Source of the DNA: Nitrospirota bacterium
GTDB taxonomy: Bacteria > Nitrospirota > 9FT-COMBO-42-15 > HDB-SIOI813
Assembly: GCA_016234155.1 (NCBI GenBank)
Contig: JACRGZ010000126.1
Location: 1 to 9,139, forward strand
DNA length: 9,139 nt
Direction: 5' to 3'
Positions 8,001-9,139 of this stretch are shown piece after piece. Within the stretch, counting starts at the first letter, position 1, and every line of letters begins with the position of its first letter. A model generated the notes under the pieces. That model searched no databases. It had not been told where the DNA came from and saw only the letters and a program-made list of their open reading frames with translations. A program made the translations under genes and the position numbers.

Positions 8001-8299
8001 GCCTTAGTTCCAATATCTATTTCCCGCAAGGTGTGGTTATCCTTATCAGCCACATAAAGGATATTACCATACGCTGCAATACCTTTGGGGTATCCAAACC
8101 TTGCGTATATTCCTGTCCCATCAGATGTGCCTGAGCCGCCAGGCATACCTGCAATATGTGCCATTCTTCCGCCTGTGAGGTTGGCGTCCCCCTCCAACCC
8201 CGGGCCTATGACACTATATTCGTATGCACAACCTGTAAATGGGATAATGGCAAGGATAAAAATGGCCCGGTAGAAAAACAAGCTGAATTTTTTGACCAT
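5027..8299 (-). CDS. Giant NHL-repeat beta-propeller lipoprotein
   Basis: The protein carries 18 blade motifs of the form LYVADTGNHxIRRID, each in a ~55-60-residue unit with AGxxGxxxDGxGxxARFxxPxGIA before it and TGxVxTxAG after it, the NHL beta-propeller pattern. From ATG at 8299 it is 1090 residues; an alternative ATG at 8338 adds 13 residues ahead of the signal. The chosen start gives MVKKF, a hydrophobic stretch and PFTGC, a lipobox-like site with lipidated Cys at residue 24; Ala at +2 favours the outer membrane. Neither start has a good Shine-Dalgarno. Blades 1-11 and 12-18 are separated by a ~58-residue Ser/Thr/Gln-rich insert (TEQTDTSTSTNQATSTSAQ) flanked by two Cys; blades 12 and 13 are shortened and degenerate. 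NHL propellers usually bind proteins or glycans and are not themselves enzymes; the substrate is unknown. No terminator is visible after the TAG stop. Confidence 0.9.
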   Translation of the reverse strand: MVKKFSLFFYRAIFILAIIPFTGCAYEYSVIGPGLEGDANLTGGRMAHIAGMPGGSGTSDGTGIYARFGYPKGIAAYGNILYVADKDNHTLREIDIGTKAIRTVAGMPLSAGMSDGYGRSARFNSLEGVATDGEYTYIADTGNHVIRKMDAATGYVSTLAGLRGQPGSNDSSDSTAARFRGPTGMTLIGDFLYVADTQNSTIRRVNKNSGETVTVAGVAGEIGYTDGPAINATFSLPTGIDTDGANIFIADTFNHAIRMLDLTDMRVYTAAGGESGYADGGWGVARFTYPSGIAIKGPELYVADYGNCVIRVIDLDTMIVNTLSGMANYCGSTDGPLGTGLFNGPEWLVAVGDYLYVSDSLNLDIRRVDIGTGEVITFAGLPPNPGYQNGVGEDAQFYTPGGVAIKGNILYVADTYNHVIRKLEAGTVSVYAGGPGRPGSTDSDESPAFFNNPVDIVVSDRGDYLYITDRDNHVIRRMNLSSGEVRSFAGYPDSAGTEDGVGRAARFNAPSGAIRIGDSMYVADSLNHTIRRVGLNDGAVTTLAGRAGVAGTADSTDGTGLSARLREPRDIATDGNYLYVADSGNHAIRRIDAVTGVVTTVAGSLGQAGLMDSDKGLPQFNLPSGIVWYNNSLYVADTGNHLIRRIDLTNRDVSTLAGDQECIKEVETEATTEQTDTSTSTNQATSTSAQSSLAAAAIIEKYVCTAYPAGTSKYSGDSTDGTGKTTSFNSPSGVNSDGAHLYVIESGNGRVRRVSFDTGETVSVSVRPKKGSGFSSPAGGDIIGKLFYIADSGNHTIRALDISDIKNAPLKTIAGNIGVSGYGYSSGYEARFNSPIGIAVDSAGNVYVADTANHIIRKIDAGTGEVSTIAGIPLQSGYMNSEFGAPRFNFPRGICVDEKNLYVADTGNHVIRRINLATGYVGLVAGLGDIRTEAGTPGTGDSTGAAAGFDGPRGIAMDETYLYVTDTGNHTIRRILKTTGQVKTLAGMPQESGDRDGVGFAARFYAPRGIVADGDYLYVADTGNNVIRRVNKYTGEVVTFSGMTGQSSFVAGGREDARYGMITGITTSQDTPYLFLTDSSENVILKVEKQ

Positions 8300-8314
8300 T
8301 AATAGATAGTTTAT

Positions 8315-8330
8315 TGCATTAAATATGCCA
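8315..8330 (-). promoter_or_regulatory. Sigma-54-like -24/-12 element at the NHL gene start
   Basis: The minus strand reads TGGCATATTTAATGCA, one mismatch from TGGCAYRNNNNTTGCW, with the GG-N10-GC spacing intact. Transcription would start near 8304, only a few bases before the ATG at 8299, giving an almost leaderless message. That fits the lack of a Shine-Dalgarno but is unusual, so the site may be fortuitous. Confidence 0.35.
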
Positions 8331-8339
8331 TCTGGCATA

Positions 8340-8361
8340 GGACAGACCTAAAGGTCTGTCC
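8340..8361. repeat. Dispersed palindrome, copy 3
   Basis: GGACAGACCT and AGGTCTGTCC are separated by AA, with CTAC on the right side. It lies between the NHL gene and the upstream barrel gene and runs directly into the heptanucleotide array at 8363. Confidence 0.9.
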
Positions 8362-8362
8362 C

Positions 8363-8437
8363 TACGAATTACGAATTACCTGCTACCTGCTACCCGCTAC
8401 CCGCTACCCGCTACCTGCTACCTGCTACCCGCTACCT
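8363..8437. repeat. Heptanucleotide tandem array, ten units plus a partial
   Basis: The 7-bp units run TACGAAT x2, TACCTGC x2, TACCCGC x3, TACCTGC x2, TACCCGC x1, then partial TACCT. Variants occur in blocks, as expected from slippage or unequal exchange. The last partial unit overlaps the TAG stop (8436-8438) of the barrel gene. Confidence 0.95.
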
Positions 8438-8912
8438 AAAAATAAAACCTCACCTGCCCCTTAAAATCCCACCCATCTAAGTCTATAAAGAGTGGGGCAC
8501 GTATACCATTTTTAAAGTCTGTGTATAAAACGCTGTCACCCCTTTTTATAATATCTTTCTCCAACGGATCAACTGTGAAATACCGGACAAATTTCAGATC
8601 GCTTACCCCTCCTATAACATAGCTTATGTCCAGTCCGGCTGATAACCATTTCTTTATATAGTACTCCCCCCCTGCGCCTAAGTATGTGGCATAACCGCTA
8701 CCGCTGATACCTGTCTCTGTAACCTTGTAGAAATCAAACCCCTGCTCGGGGGCATAAACATGGAGCCAGACATCGGTAGTCAGGTAGGCCCTGGTGATGG
8801 TAAGTATCCCCATCTCAGCATAAAGCCTTGTTTTCTCTTTTATAGAACTGAAAATCTCCCCCCCACCCTTTCCCTCCCCCGCAAGGGGGGAGGGTGTTTG
8901 TGTGGAGTGCAA
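8436..8912 (-). CDS. Outer-membrane beta-barrel protein, C-terminal part; N-terminus repeat-derived and probably broken
   Basis: Residues ~32-158 alternate hydrophobic and polar positions in amphipathic strands (e.g. RLYAEMGILTITRAYL, GYATYLGAGGEYYIKKWLSAGLDISYV) and end WDFKGQVRFYF, a C-terminal Phe barrel signature. About 125 residues fit the last strands of a small OmpA/OmpW-type barrel; no family is assigned. The first ~25 residues (HSTQTPSPLAGEGKGGGEIF) are encoded by the CCCTCCCCC/GGGGGAGGG hairpin and are unlikely to be ancestral. The listed start is TTG with AGGAG too close for good initiation. The same frame stays open upstream to 9065, through palindrome copy 4 (GRDRPSGLSSGEG), before meeting a TGA. 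The true start is therefore not visible: the gene may be longer with repeat insertions in a linker, or a frameshifted remnant. No signal peptide is seen. Confidence 0.6.
   Translation of the reverse strand: MHSTQTPSPLAGEGKGGGEIFSSIKEKTRLYAEMGILTITRAYLTTDVWLHVYAPEQGFDFYKVTETGISGSGYATYLGAGGEYYIKKWLSAGLDISYVIGGVSDLKFVRYFTVDPLEKDIIKRGDSVLYTDFKNGIRAPLFIDLDGWDFKGQVRFYF
8872..8894. repeat. CCCTCCCCC/GGGGGAGGG hairpin within the barrel reading frame
   Basis: CCCTCCCCC (8872-8880) and GGGGGAGGG (8886-8894) pair across GCAAG. It is translated as PSPLAGEGKG at the N-terminus of the barrel frame. Related hairpins are at 9085-9107 and in the inner arms of 4553-4659. Confidence 0.75.
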
Positions 8913-8942
8913 AATCTCCTGATTTTGCTGCCCTTCCCCAGA

Positions 8943-8964
8943 GGACAGACCTGAAGGTCTGTCC
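8943..8964. repeat. Dispersed palindrome, copy 4
   Basis: GGACAGACCT and AGGTCTGTCC are separated by GA, followed by CTAC. It lies in an open minus-strand frame that continues into the barrel ORF at 8912. Confidence 0.9.
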
Positions 8965-9084
8965 CTACCCTCTTCCTCCTTTTTCCCCTCACCCTCCTTT
9001 ACTCCCTCCCCCTTGACGGGGGCTGATGAACCATGCTCAGCTCTTGATCCTATTGCACCCTTTACTCACTCTACTCCCATTACT

Positions 9085-9107
9085 CCCTCCCCCTTGAAGG
9101 GGGAGGG
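9085..9107. repeat. Hairpin CCCTCCCCCTT-G-AAGGGGGAGGG
   Basis: Two perfect 11-bp arms are separated by a single G. It is followed by TTGGGGAGGGGGT, the usual flank of this C-rich dispersed repeat. There is no T-run on either side, so it is not a Rho-independent terminator. Confidence 0.85.
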
Positions 9108-9139
9108 TTGGGGAGGGGGTGACTTCTTTTAACATAACC

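Larger units (their letters stand above)
8913..9139. other. Repeat-rich stretch upstream of the barrel fragment, no intact gene
   Basis: This region holds palindrome copy 4, CCCCC/GGGGG hairpins at ~9008-9022 and 9085-9107, and a degenerate 9-bp triplication (TACTCACTC, TACTCCCAT, TACTCCCTC, 9063-9089). On the minus strand a frame entering at the window edge (MLKEVTPSPTLPLQGGGSNG) ends at TGA 9040-9038 and overlaps the frame of the barrel ORF, so a single frameshift could join them. Confidence 0.5.

Noticed and set aside
8018..8400. Sigma-70-type promoter for the NHL gene
   Set aside because: I could not find a convincing -35/-10 pair with proper spacing in the gap between the two genes.
8363..8437. 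CRISPR array
   Set aside because: The 7-bp units are directly adjacent with no spacers.

Overview
All recognisable genes lie on the minus strand and encode secreted or outer-membrane proteins, so the source is a diderm (Gram-negative) bacterium: outer-membrane barrels ending in Phe, a lipoprotein signal and a sigma-54-type promoter. The dispersed palindrome GGACAGACCT-NN-AGGTCTGTCC and the CCCTCCCCC...GGGGGAGGG hairpins resemble repeats I associate with environmental Nitrospirota or deltaproteobacterial-type genomes. That placement is a weak inference; no phylogenetic marker gene is present.

Layout in transcription order (right to left). 9139-8913 is repeat-rich with no intact gene. 8912-8436 is the C-terminal part of a small outer-membrane beta-barrel protein whose N-terminus is built from repeat sequence. 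8435-8339 holds a palindrome copy and a heptanucleotide tandem array. 8338-5027 encodes a giant NHL-repeat beta-propeller lipoprotein with 18 blade motifs and a Ser/Thr-rich insert. 5026-4502 is a 525-bp intergenic region with repeats and a full-consensus -24/-12 (sigma-54) promoter. 4501-3464 encodes a secreted acidic protein of unknown family, with the strongest Shine-Dalgarno in the window and a textbook Rho-independent terminator. 3364-152 encodes an outer-membrane protein with 18 TPRs (six modules of three) and a C-terminal beta-barrel. Some 25 bases after its stop, what looks like the 5' end of a group II intron begins and runs out of the window.

Together the genes look like a cell-surface or export locus. 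The TPR-barrel resembles in architecture exporters of exopolysaccharide (PgaA, BcsC) or surface-protein transporters (Slam). The secreted 345-residue protein next to it could be a client or partner, and the NHL lipoprotein a surface scaffold. This functional link is inference from adjacency and from two candidate sigma-54 sites. The most unusual features are a mobile-type palindrome and a 7-bp tandem repeat that together encode much of the TPR protein's signal peptide, and the repeated pairing of such palindromes with heptanucleotide arrays.
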